Numbered from the stretch's first letter, positions 1 to 6,424 are shown. The stretch is DNA of 7,961 nucleotides from JBFKOL01 sp041628815 (GCA_041628815.1 JBFKOL010000190.1:1-7961); one strand, 5' to 3'. Made by a program: numbers and translations. The notes: generated by a model from the sequence alone, not told the origin.

Positions 1-1157
1 ACCCCGTAGGGAGTGAACAGACCGATATAGTATGGCAGTGGACCATCTGGGATCACCTCATACAGGAAAGCGATCCTGCCTTATCCAATTATGGAAGGGT
101 AGAGGAGCATCCCGAGCTTCTTGACATTAATTTCCTTGACCAGGGCCGAGATAGTACAGGTAGCTGGCTGCATGTCAACGCCATCGATTACCACCCCGAT
201 TTTGACCAGATCGTGATCAGTGCACGAAACCATGGCGAGATTTATGTAATTGATCACAGCACATCTAGTGAGGAAGCCTCAGGTCACTCCGGCGGAAAAT
301 ATGGGAAAGGTGGAGATTTACTGTATCGATATGGCAATCCACGCGCTTATGGCAAAGGCTCCTTTGCGGATCGCAGGCTCCATGGGCAACACGATATCCG
401 TTGGATTCCACATGGCGTGGTTCACGGTGGCAACTTTATGGTTTTCAACAACGAATGGATCGAAGGTCAGCAGTCCCGTGTGCAGGTCTTTCGTTCACCT
501 GCTCTTGCTAATGGAAGTTATATCTATAATGCGTTGGATGGCTTCGGACCGGATACGCTTATAAGAACCATTACATGGGATGGTATGCATTCCGATATCT
601 TGTCAGGTTCTCAAACTTTGCCCAATGGGAATGTGCTGATTACCTTAGGAAGGGACGGACACTTTATTGAGGTAGACGAGGACGATGAGGTTGTCTGGGA
701 ATATATCAACCCGGTGAACAGGAATGGGGGACCAGGGATACAGGGTGGCGATCCCCGGTTCAACGTCGTGTTCAGGGCTGCGAGGTATGCGCCCGACTTC
801 CCGGGTTTTGAAGGGAGGCCATTGGCACCCGGGGAACCCATTGAGCTTTCTCCATTTGGAGACTGTGTGTTGTATCCTGTGGTCACGACGTCGACCGTGG
901 ACGTAGAAAATGCTTCTATGTCGTCGGTATACCCGAACCCTTTTGATGAATTTGTGATCATCAACACGCCCAGGCAGAGTTGGCAAGGATCTTTATATGA
1001 CTTGACAGGAAGAAAATTAGCCATCTTGGAAGGACACTCTTCTGGCATTCACAAGTTCAGTATGCCCAATCTCCCTACAGGCGTATATTGTCTTGTACTA
1101 CACTCCTATGGAAGAAAAGACCAGGTACTGAAATTGGTTAAAACACAAAAGCTTTGA
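1..1157 (+). CDS. Arylsulfotransferase (ASST)-like enzyme with T9SS C-terminal sorting domain, 5' end missing
   Basis: The reading frame is open from the left edge (first full codon at base 3) to TGA at 1155-1157, giving 384 residues of a protein whose N-terminus and signal peptide lie outside the window. The body resembles the bacterial arylsulfotransferase family: a Trp-rich WQWTIWDHLIQ segment, HPELLDINF, a NAIDYHPDFDQIV beta-propeller blade, VIDHS, HSGG, GKGGDLLYRYGNP and a QHD motif (His codon at 390-392). ASST enzymes move sulfate from phenolic sulfate esters to phenolic acceptors through a histidine intermediate; the QHD His is a candidate but I cannot assign it firmly. From about base 921 the protein switches to a T9SS sorting domain (VYPNPF, then YDLTGRK, then LPTGVYCLVL and a Lys-rich end), so the product is predicted to be exported across the outer membrane and released or surface-anchored. 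The GTG at 213 is internal, because homologous sequence continues upstream of it. Fold assignment is good; the true substrate is unknown. Confidence 0.88.
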   Translation, partial: PVGSEQTDIVWQWTIWDHLIQESDPALSNYGRVEEHPELLDINFLDQGRDSTGSWLHVNAIDYHPDFDQIVISARNHGEIYVIDHSTSSEEASGHSGGKYGKGGDLLYRYGNPRAYGKGSFADRRLHGQHDIRWIPHGVVHGGNFMVFNNEWIEGQQSRVQVFRSPALANGSYIYNALDGFGPDTLIRTITWDGMHSDILSGSQTLPNGNVLITLGRDGHFIEVDEDDEVVWEYINPVNRNGGPGIQGGDPRFNVVFRAARYAPDFPGFEGRPLAPGEPIELSPFGDCVLYPVVTTSTVDVENASMSSVYPNPFDEFVIINTPRQSWQGSLYDLTGRKLAILEGHSSGIHKFSMPNLPTGVYCLVLHSYGRKDQVLKLVKTQKL

Positions 1158-1254
1158 TTTGATGATCTGATCGGGATAGTCAACACCTGTTGATAACACG
1201 TGTACCGTCGCTTCAAAGTAATTGACTACATTTAATAATAAGATTTTGCGAGTC
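1158..1254 (+). promoter_or_regulatory. Intergenic gap with a dyad (1180-1193) and an 8-base palindrome (1196-1203)
   Basis: This 97-base gap separates the sulfotransferase stop from the DUF3604 start. It contains TCAACA (1180-1185), a two-base spacer CC, and TGTTGA (1188-1193), which is a perfect 6-base dyad. Two bases later comes the self-complementary ACACGTGT (1196-1203). The two-base spacer is too short for a good RNA hairpin, so a protein-binding site is the more natural reading. I see no hairpin followed by a T-run, so the two flanking genes are not obviously separated by an intrinsic terminator. No convincing Bacteroidota promoter (TTTG with TAnnTTTG) was found. Dyads of this size also arise by chance. 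Confidence 0.25.
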
Positions 1255-3168
1255 ATGAGATTTCCTCTATCCATATGGATTCTGATGCTAGTTTTTATGG
1301 GATGCAATAAAAGTAAATCGCCGTCCCATGAAAAAGTTACAGAACAAAAAGGTTCCGAAAACCCGACAGTGCACGACAACCCCAACAAGAGTCTGTATTG
1401 GGGTGACACACATTTGCACACCACCAATTCTCCAGACGCTTTTTCATTCGGTGCCCGTCTGACTCCTGACGAAGCATACCGATTTGCCAAGGGAGAAACT
1501 ATAGAAAGTGAGGGGTTGATGATACAACTCAACAGACCACTGGACTTTTTGGTAGTGGCCGACCATGCTGAGGGTCTTGGCTTAGCCAATGAAGTGATGG
1601 CCAGAAATGAATTGTTGATGAAAGATCCTTTGCTCCAGGAATGGGCAAAAAGGCTTAATGCCGGTGCCACAGAATCCTCTGCCGTTGGAAGGGAGCTCAT
1701 CAACAGTTTTGCCACAGGCGATCTTCCTGAAATCTTGTTCGACAGGCGGGTGATGGACAAGGTAGTAAGTAAGATCTGGTCTGACTATTTGTATACGGCA
1801 GAACGACACTATCAACCCGGCAGCTTTACTACATTGGCAGGATACGAGTGGTCTTCACTGCCTCAGGGCAATAATTTACACCGTGTCGTGGTCTTCAGAG
1901 ATGGTTACGACAAAACCATTCAAACCCTTCCTTTATCCAGCTCATTAAGCAGTGACCCCAAAGATTTGTGGAAGGCACTCCAGGCCTACGAAGACGCTAC
2001 AAATGGTAAAGTCCTTGCCATTCCCCATAACGGGAATGCTTCCAACGGACTCATGTTTACCCTTACCGATTTTGCAGGTAATCCAATGACAAAGGCATAT
2101 GCATCATTGCGGTCCCGCTGGGAGCCCCTGGTCGAAACAACGCAAATTAAAGGCGACAGCGAATCCCATCCCTTCCTTTCTCCGAATGACGAATTTGCAG
2201 GTTATGGCATCGCCGGTTGGGATATGGGCAACCTGAATTTATCGGCCTTGAAGACAAAAGATATGTACCAGTATGAATATTCACGAGAGGCCTTAAAGAA
2301 CGGTCTTATGATAGAAGATCGCTTGGGAGTAAACCCATATCGGTTCGGGTTGATTGGCTCAACTGATTCACATACTGCCTTAGCTACAGCGGATCGCGAC
2401 AACTTTACAGGGAAGTTTACCAATATGGTGAACGACGCCCAGAGATCTTTGCATAGCGAAGAGATCGGGGTTGCTAATAGCTCTGAAGCCAGTTCGATTC
2501 GACATAACTGGCAGTATCTTTCATCGGGATATGCTGCGGTGTGGGCGGAAAGTAATACCCGGGAGGCCATCTGGGATGCCATGCAACGCAAGGAAGTATA
2601 TGGCACAACAGGACCAAGGATCTATCTGCGCTTTTTCGGAGGTTGGGAATTCTCTTCTGATGACGTAAAAGCTCCGAATTATGCTCAAATTGGGTACCAG
2701 AAAGGAGTTCCGATGGGATCTGATTTGCTGGCAGGAGATGAAAACGAATCACCCAGATTTATGCTGGTGGCGTCGAAGGACCCCGAAGGAGCCAACCTGG
2801 ACAGGATACAAATCATCAAGGGGTGGACCCAAGACGGGAAGACGTACGAGAAAATATTTAATGTAGCCTGGTCCGGTCAACGAAAACTTGGAACTGATGG
2901 AAAGCTCCCTTTGGTCGGTAATACTGTGGATGCCGGGAGTGCCACCTATAAAAATACCATAGGTGCCGAAATGCTGGCAACTGTATGGACGGATCCTGAA
3001 TTTGAACCCTCCGTCAGGTCTTTTTATTACGTGCGGGTACTCGAAATACCGACTCCCCGCTGGACGACTTACGATGCTGCGAGGTTCAAGCTGGAACTAC
3101 CTGCCGATGTTCCCAGCACGGTACAGGACAGAGCTTATTCCTCTCCCATTTGGTATAGTCCAAATTGA
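1255..3168 (+). CDS. DUF3604 family lipoprotein, probable PHP-like metal-dependent hydrolase
   Basis: The 637-residue protein starts with a lipoprotein-type signal (MRFPLSIWILMLVFMGC, Cys17), so it is probably a lipid-anchored envelope protein; the lipobox FMGC is slightly non-standard. The mature part is recognisable as DUF3604: YWGDTHLHT with H53 and H55, LVVADHAEG with D103, H104 and E106, IPHNGN with H258, and GSTDSHTA with D371 and H373. This HxH, then D-H-x-E, then a lone His, then DxH order matches metal ligands of PHP-superfamily hydrolases, so a di- or trinuclear metal site is likely; the natural substrate of DUF3604 proteins is not established to my knowledge. I prefer ATG 1255 over the in-frame TTG at 1222 because it gives a compact signal peptide, but both starts keep the lipoprotein signal. 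Full length with no disruption. It leads a tight three-gene run with the PpiC-like gene (41-base gap) and hupE-like gene. Confidence 0.9.
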   Translation: MRFPLSIWILMLVFMGCNKSKSPSHEKVTEQKGSENPTVHDNPNKSLYWGDTHLHTTNSPDAFSFGARLTPDEAYRFAKGETIESEGLMIQLNRPLDFLVVADHAEGLGLANEVMARNELLMKDPLLQEWAKRLNAGATESSAVGRELINSFATGDLPEILFDRRVMDKVVSKIWSDYLYTAERHYQPGSFTTLAGYEWSSLPQGNNLHRVVVFRDGYDKTIQTLPLSSSLSSDPKDLWKALQAYEDATNGKVLAIPHNGNASNGLMFTLTDFAGNPMTKAYASLRSRWEPLVETTQIKGDSESHPFLSPNDEFAGYGIAGWDMGNLNLSALKTKDMYQYEYSREALKNGLMIEDRLGVNPYRFGLIGSTDSHTALATADRDNFTGKFTNMVNDAQRSLHSEEIGVANSSEASSIRHNWQYLSSGYAAVWAESNTREAIWDAMQRKEVYGTTGPRIYLRFFGGWEFSSDDVKAPNYAQIGYQKGVPMGSDLLAGDENESPRFMLVASKDPEGANLDRIQIIKGWTQDGKTYEKIFNVAWSGQRKLGTDGKLPLVGNTVDAGSATYKNTIGAEMLATVWTDPEFEPSVRSFYYVRVLEIPTPRWTTYDAARFKLELPADVPSTVQDRAYSSPIWYSPN

Positions 3169-3209
3169 GAGATCGGCAAAGGACCAAAGTCCATTGAGTC
3201 AAGTTCCTT

Positions 3210-4073
3210 ATGAGACAAATTATTCGCGAACCCCTGTTACACTTTCTATTAGCCGGCTTTCTTGTGTTTGTGTACTACAGATACTGGCCTTCCAATTCGA
3301 AGGATGATCGCACCATTGTCATCGACAGGAAAAGTATGCTGGACTACGTTCAGTTTCAGTCGAGGGCTTTCAATGAAGACATTTTTGGTCCGGGTATTGA
3401 TCAACTTGATGAAGTAGAGAAACAGCGCCTTGTGAATCAGTATGTACGGGACGAAGTCTTGTATAGGGAAGCAGTCAGGCTTGGCCTGGATCAACATGAT
3501 GAAATAATCCGGCGCCGTATTATTCAAAAAATGGAATTCATCCTGGACGATATGAAAGAATCAGAACTCTATATCGATGAAGATAGTTTGTCGGTCTATT
3601 TTGACCTTAACCGGCATCGGTACACCAGGGATGCCAGGTATACTTTCGCCCACATCTTCTTTGATAATGATGGAACCGACTTGTCGGCTTATGACAGGGC
3701 CATTTCCTTTATGGAAGAACCTGGCCATACAAACTTGTCGGCTGCAGAGTCTTTAAAATATGGCGACCGTTTTCTGTACCATCGCAACTATGCAGATAAA
3801 TCACGCAGTTTTATTGAAAGTCAGTTCGGTGCGTCTTTTGCCCTTCAACTGGAATCATTGATGGCAGAGGCCGAGACCTGGCAGGGCCCTGTAGCTTCGG
3901 ATCATGGACAACACTTGATATTACTTAAAGAAAACAAAGCTGAGAGTATTCCTCCGTTTGACGAAATAAAAGAAGTGGTGAGTTCAGATTACATCTGGGA
4001 TGTTAAACGTCGTAAGCAGAAAAAGCACATCCTGGACCTAATTAAAGAGTATGATATTCGGGTACACTGGTAA
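3210..4073 (+). CDS. Membrane-anchored PpiC-type (parvulin-like) peptidyl-prolyl isomerase family protein
   Basis: This 287-residue protein opens with REPLLHFLLAGFLVF, the characteristic start of a family annotated as peptidyl-prolyl cis-trans isomerases, in which one N-terminal membrane helix (about residues 9-25) anchors a periplasmic domain. A helical chaperone-like segment follows (about 60-125, with YVRDEVLYREAVRLGL). A parvulin-like region comes next (about 138-250): RYTFAHIFF, KYGDRFLY, FGASFALQLESL, WQGPVASDHGQHLILL, then a basic C-terminal helix. It would assist folding of exported proteins; the adjacent DUF3604 lipoprotein is the obvious candidate client, by inference from context only. 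Whether isomerase activity is kept cannot be judged by eye, since this subfamily is divergent and may be chaperone only. The start ATG 3210 is 41 bases after the DUF3604 stop, and the stop lies only five bases before the hupE-like start, so co-transcription and translational coupling are likely. Confidence 0.85.
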   Translation: MRQIIREPLLHFLLAGFLVFVYYRYWPSNSKDDRTIVIDRKSMLDYVQFQSRAFNEDIFGPGIDQLDEVEKQRLVNQYVRDEVLYREAVRLGLDQHDEIIRRRIIQKMEFILDDMKESELYIDEDSLSVYFDLNRHRYTRDARYTFAHIFFDNDGTDLSAYDRAISFMEEPGHTNLSAAESLKYGDRFLYHRNYADKSRSFIESQFGASFALQLESLMAEAETWQGPVASDHGQHLILLKENKAESIPPFDEIKEVVSSDYIWDVKRRKQKKHILDLIKEYDIRVHW

Positions 4074-4078
4074 GTGCT

Positions 4079-5077
4079 ATGATGAAAGGGATCTGCATAT
4101 TTCTTTTTATTATTTATAGCTCCTTTGCAGCAGGCCATGAAAGCAGACCCGTATTTCTGAAGATTACTCAGAATGATATTGGCATAGACATGATCGTCAA
4201 CCTGCCCAATTCCGTAGAAGCACATAACACCCCTTTCATATACATTGATACGCTCCTGGCCAACCGGAGTATTGAATGGACCATACACGAGTCCGGGTAC
4301 CGCCAAGAATGGACTCTTCAGCCATTTGGTACACTTAGGGGAAGAACGGTGACCATCCGATATCCATTGTTCAATCCTGTCCTCACAAACGTCGTCGACA
4401 TTACATTGGCCGATAACGAGGAGATTGTAATGATTCTACCCCCTGGCAAAAATACTTTGGATATTCCCTCCGAAGCCAATGCTTCTACAATCCGATGGCA
4501 ATACAGCGTTCTTGGAATCAGGCACATCTGGGCTGGTATTGATCATTTGCTTTTTATTTTCTGTCTGGTGATCATTGCCGGCTTCAGTAAGAAACTTTTA
4601 TTGACCATCACGGGATTTACCTTGGCCCATTCCGTCACCCTTGTATTGGCGGCATTGGGCGTGGTTCGGGTGCCCATACCTCCCATTGAAGGGTCCATAG
4701 CCCTGAGTATTGTGTTTCTTTGCTATGAGATCGCGCATCATCACCACGATAAAAAGTCGTTGACATATAGGAGACCTATTTTGGTGGCATCGTCGTTCGG
4801 ATTTCTCCACGGGCTAGGTTTTGCCGCTGTTCTGGGAGTGATTGGATTACCGCACAAACACACTACAAATGCACTTTTATTTTTCAACATTGGTGTAGAA
4901 ATTGGCCAAGTGCTGTTCATATTTTTTTTGGGGTTGCTGGTCCTGGCCGTCCATGTTATTGGGACAAGGTTTTTACCGGCGAGCAAAACAAAACTTGCGA
5001 CAAGTTTGGCTTTAAGGGTAGTTGTCTATGTTATTGGAATTACTGCGGCCTACTGGATGTTTGAAAGGATATTGTGA
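4079..5077 (+). CDS. HupE/UreJ-family membrane protein with N-terminal extracytoplasmic domain
   Basis: The 332-residue protein has a signal peptide (about residues 1-18, ending FAAG), a beta-rich extracytoplasmic domain (about 19-140), and about six membrane helices. The membrane part shows the HupE/UreJ signatures in order: IRHIWAGIDHLLFI (H149, D155, H156), GFTLAHSVTLVLAALG (H184), IEGSIALSIV (E204), GFLHGLGFAAVLG (H244) and FFNIGVEIGQ (E274). HupE and UreJ relatives are implicated in nickel or cobalt uptake; this long form with an outside domain is usually annotated only as HupE/UreJ family, and its metal is unknown. A His cluster (220-223) lies at the end of the third helix and a second His pair (259, 261) sits in a later loop; both could bind metal. 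There are two tandem ATGs (4079, 4082), and either could start translation. No hydrogenase or urease genes are nearby, so the metal, if any, probably serves another enzyme such as the DUF3604 protein. Confidence 0.88.
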   Translation: MMKGICIFLFIIYSSFAAGHESRPVFLKITQNDIGIDMIVNLPNSVEAHNTPFIYIDTLLANRSIEWTIHESGYRQEWTLQPFGTLRGRTVTIRYPLFNPVLTNVVDITLADNEEIVMILPPGKNTLDIPSEANASTIRWQYSVLGIRHIWAGIDHLLFIFCLVIIAGFSKKLLLTITGFTLAHSVTLVLAALGVVRVPIPPIEGSIALSIVFLCYEIAHHHHDKKSLTYRRPILVASSFGFLHGLGFAAVLGVIGLPHKHTTNALLFFNIGVEIGQVLFIFFLGLLVLAVHVIGTRFLPASKTKLATSLALRVVVYVIGITAAYWMFERIL

Positions 5078-5139
5078 GTCATAAGAAGGTGTGATCCGAA
5101 CATTATGACTTCTTTCAGCATTCGTTTGACGAAGTCATA
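5077..5139 (+). promoter_or_regulatory. Alternating inverted repeats able to form two mutually exclusive hairpins
   Basis: The word AGTCATA occurs at 5077-5083 and 5133-5139, with its reverse complement TATGACT between them at 5104-5110. The middle copy can pair with the first (AGTCATAA 5077-5084 with TTATGACT 5103-5110, 8 perfect pairs) or with the last (TATGACTTC 5104-5112 with GAAGTCATA 5131-5139, 9 perfect pairs). Both loops are 18 bases, and the two stems cannot coexist. The first copy begins on the last base of the hupE-like stop codon. No T-run follows the second stem, so it is not a classic intrinsic terminator. It may be a 3'-end stabiliser or regulatory leader, or alternating protein-binding sites; the pairing is seen, the role is inferred. 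Confidence 0.4.
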
Positions 5140-5192
5140 CATTCAGCTTTCTCTAAATTCTCTCCATTTCCTTTCGCACATCCCCAAATCTG

Positions 5193-5211
5193 TCTATATT
5201 ACACATATAGA
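5193..5211 (+). promoter_or_regulatory. Perfect 7-base inverted repeat just upstream of the YegP-like start
   Basis: TCTATAT (5193-5199) and ATATAGA (5205-5211) are perfect reverse complements separated by five bases (TACAC). The repeat ends nine bases before the ATG at 5221, overlapping the place where a ribosome would bind. It could be an operator or a weak hairpin controlling translation. The arms are AT-rich and the match could be chance. Confidence 0.25.
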
Positions 5212-5220
5212 AAAATTGTT

Positions 5221-5547
5221 ATGGGATATTTTGAAAAGTACAACGACAAAGGGGGGAAACCCCGCTTCCGCCTTAAATCAGGCAACCACCAGGTGATCCT
5301 TTCCAGTGAGGGCTACAGTAGCGCATCTTCTCGCGACAATGGGATAGCATCTGTTCAAAAGAACAGTGGCGACCGCAAGCGCTACGAGACGCGAACCACG
5401 TCTTCAGGAAAGCCTTATTTCGTTTTGAAAGCAGGCAACGGCGAAGTTATCGGCAGCAGCCAGGCTTACGCCAGTTCGTCGGGATGCTCCAAAGGCATCA
5501 AATGCGTCATGAAGAATGGATCTACCAAGAAGATGAAAGAGGTCTAA
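5221..5547 (+). CDS. YegP/DUF1508 family small protein with two tandem repeats
   Basis: This 108-residue protein consists of two copies of the DUF1508 motif. Copy one is about residues 2-48 (YFEKYNDKGGKPRFRLKSGN, VILSSEGYSS, NGIASVQKN) and copy two about 54-100 (RYETRTTSSGKPYFVLKAGN, EVIGSSQAYAS, KGIKCVMKNG). The pattern of aromatic-Lys/Gly-Phe-Arg/Val-Leu-Lys-Ala/Ser-Gly-Asn, then I-x-S-S, then a Gly-Ile-x-x-Val helix is typical of the family, and two-copy proteins of about 110 residues are the usual form (E. coli YegP). The molecular role of the family is not established. No signal peptide is present, so it is probably cytoplasmic. Its start is ATG 5221, preceded by the A-rich AAAAATTGTT rather than a Shine-Dalgarno sequence. 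It stands 143 bases after the hupE-like gene and ends just before a terminator, so it is probably its own unit. Confidence 0.92.
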   Translation: MGYFEKYNDKGGKPRFRLKSGNHQVILSSEGYSSASSRDNGIASVQKNSGDRKRYETRTTSSGKPYFVLKAGNGEVIGSSQAYASSSGCSKGIKCVMKNGSTKKMKEV

Positions 5548-5578
5548 GGACCTTCGAAGCAATTATTGATCACAAAAC

Positions 5579-5609
5579 TATGCCCCGACCGTTGTTCGGA
5601 TGGGGCATA
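5579..5609 (+). terminator. Intrinsic terminator between convergent genes, possibly bidirectional
   Basis: TATGCCCC (5579-5586) pairs perfectly with GGGGCATA (5602-5609), and inside it CCG (5589-5591) pairs with CGG (5597-5599) around a TTGTT loop. On the plus strand the stem is followed by TTCTTT, 32 bases after the YegP-like stop. On the minus strand it is followed by GTTTT (complement of AAAAC just left of the stem), so it could also stop transcription coming from the minus-strand gene at 5746-6048. Confidence 0.7.
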
Positions 5610-5652
5610 TTCTTTCCTAAAACAGGGTAGTTGCCTTTTTTAAAAAACTCCG

Positions 5653-5670
5653 GTTAAATAGGCTTTTAAC
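5653..5670 (-). terminator. Weak AT-rich hairpin followed by a T-run on the minus strand
   Basis: GTTAAA (5653-5658) and TTTAAC (5665-5670) are perfect complements around a six-base loop. Reading the minus strand, a run of six T (complement of 5642-5647) follows after about five bases. The stem has only one GC pair, so it is a poor terminator by itself. The neighbouring 12-base palindrome TTTTTTAAAAAA (5636-5647) adds symmetry but no clear function. Confidence 0.2.
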
Positions 5671-5726
5671 TTTCAGATTTGACCATGTGAACAAGCCCCC
5701 ATAAAAACGATGGTTGCTGCAAAGTA

Positions 5727-5740
5727 GCCTTGCCAAAGGC
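5727..5740 (-). terminator. Short GC-rich hairpin directly after the minus-strand gene
   Basis: GCCTT (5727-5731) and AAGGC (5736-5740) pair around a four-base loop. On the minus strand the hairpin starts five bases after the stop codon of the anti-sigma-like gene (TGA at 5748-5746). It is followed by TACTTT instead of a solid T-run, so it may be a weak terminator or an mRNA 3'-end structure. Confidence 0.3.
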
Positions 5741-5745
5741 GAAAA

Positions 5746-6048
5746 TCAATTTTTAATGATGAAATAAAGAACCATGGCCATAAGTGCTGTGGCGATAATG
5801 ACGAGTATTGTATAATCGCTACCCAGGAAACTGTGAGGGATGGCTGTATTGCCTTTGGTATTACCAGTATGAACACTATCTATGTGCAGGCTGGCGTCGT
5901 CCTGTTGCATTTCGTGAACACTGCTTTGTGCTTCCAGCATGCGTCGAAGTTCGGGATCATGCTCGAGTCTTTCTTCGAACTCGGATTTTTCTGCAGATGT
6001 CATCTCGTCGAGAAGATAACGGTCTATGTCTTGGGTATCTTTTTCCAT
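5746..6048 (-). CDS. Small anti-sigma-factor-like single-pass membrane protein
   Basis: The 100-residue product has two parts. Residues about 6-40 (IDRYLLDEMTSAEKSEFEERLEHDPELRRML) look like the N-terminal helical segment of Bacteroidota anti-sigma factors and related regulators, which usually read as I-x-x-Y-L-x-x-x-(L/M)-(T/S)-x-E-E and then F-E-x-x-L-x-x-D-P-E-L. A polar linker follows, then one hydrophobic helix (about 79-98, YTILVIIATALMAMVLYFII) ending in KN. There is no zinc-binding His/Cys set and no domain beyond the membrane, so it is a tail-anchored mini-protein rather than a full anti-sigma factor. The start ATG at 6048-6046 fits the motif position; no strong ribosome-binding site is visible. 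No sigma-factor gene is next to it: upstream on its strand lies the gene-less stretch, then the divergent rhamnosidase. The role (sigma sequestration or other membrane-linked regulation) is inferred from motif resemblance only. Confidence 0.75.
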   Translation of the reverse strand: MEKDTQDIDRYLLDEMTSAEKSEFEERLEHDPELRRMLEAQSSVHEMQQDDASLHIDSVHTGNTKGNTAIPHSFLGSDYTILVIIATALMAMVLYFIIKN

Positions 6049-6424
6049 AAATCAGTTGTGAAAATAGGTTATTGTGATAAAGTACTCAACCGCAAAGCTT
6101 TGTTTAAAGACTCTGGCAAGTTCGGCTAAACCGATGTGGCATTCAATGACCACCAACATTGGGAAGAATGATATAGACAGTTATAATTGTGTATCTCCTT
6201 GGTGTCCAGAAACCGCAAAGAGGCGACGACGACTTTGGCTTATGTCGGTTCTGACGCCATCACATTTTCAGTTGAAGGTCTCTGGCCATTCTTCTATACC
6301 TTCATGGCTTTAACCAATCATCTTCGCTCGCCAGTCCTTATTTTAGCAAGGAACCTTGGCCGGCTTCACGAATTTAAGAAAACGGATGGCCGGTTCGTCC
6401 ATTCAAAATGAGAATACGGTTGTT
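6049..6424. other. Gene-less 376-base stretch between divergent genes
   Basis: The stretch must hold the promoters for the minus-strand anti-sigma-like gene and the plus-strand rhamnosidase gene. Its open frames (for example 6187-6411 and 6074-6313 on the plus strand) have no recognisable family and no convincing start signals. On the minus strand a short frame starting near 6406 is interrupted after 18 codons. Visible symmetric elements are the 10-base palindrome CAAAGCTTTG (6093-6102), the dyad CAAGG-aa-CCTTG (6347-6358) and GCCGGC (6359-6364). I found no tRNA, no insertion-sequence ends and no certain promoter. It could be regulatory DNA, an unrecognised small RNA or a decayed insertion; I cannot tell which. 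Confidence 0.4.

Noticed and set aside
611..1048. 145-codon minus-strand open frame
   Set aside because: It is antisense to the sulfotransferase and its sorting domain, which have clear family motifs; the product is low-complexity and unlike any known protein.
1222..1254. TTG at 1222 as start of the DUF3604 protein
   Set aside because: The ATG at 1255 gives a compact lipoprotein signal and needs no rare start codon; the extra 11 residues add no recognisable feature. Not excluded.
1098..1760. 220-codon minus-strand open frame
   Set aside because: It lies mostly antisense to the well-supported DUF3604 gene and overlaps the sulfotransferase end. Its translation shows no recognisable domain.
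5125..5161. Possible Bacteroidota promoter for the YegP-like gene (TTTG at 5125-5128, TAAATTCT at 5154-5161)
   Set aside because: The 25-base spacing is longer than usual and the second element matches only partly, so it is not better than chance.
5105..5296. 63-codon plus-strand open frame before the YegP-like gene
   Set aside because: It overlaps the YegP-like start in another frame, covers the inverted repeats, and its product has no recognisable features.
6080..6110. Possible minus-strand promoter for the anti-sigma-like gene (TTTA, then TACTTTAT after 20 bases)
   Set aside because: The spacing is right but both elements are imperfect matches to TTTG and TAnnTTTG; too weak to annotate.
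6187..6411. 74-codon plus-strand open frame in the gap upstream of the rhamnosidase
   Set aside because: No family resemblance, no ribosome-binding signal and atypical composition. It is kept only as part of the unexplained gap.
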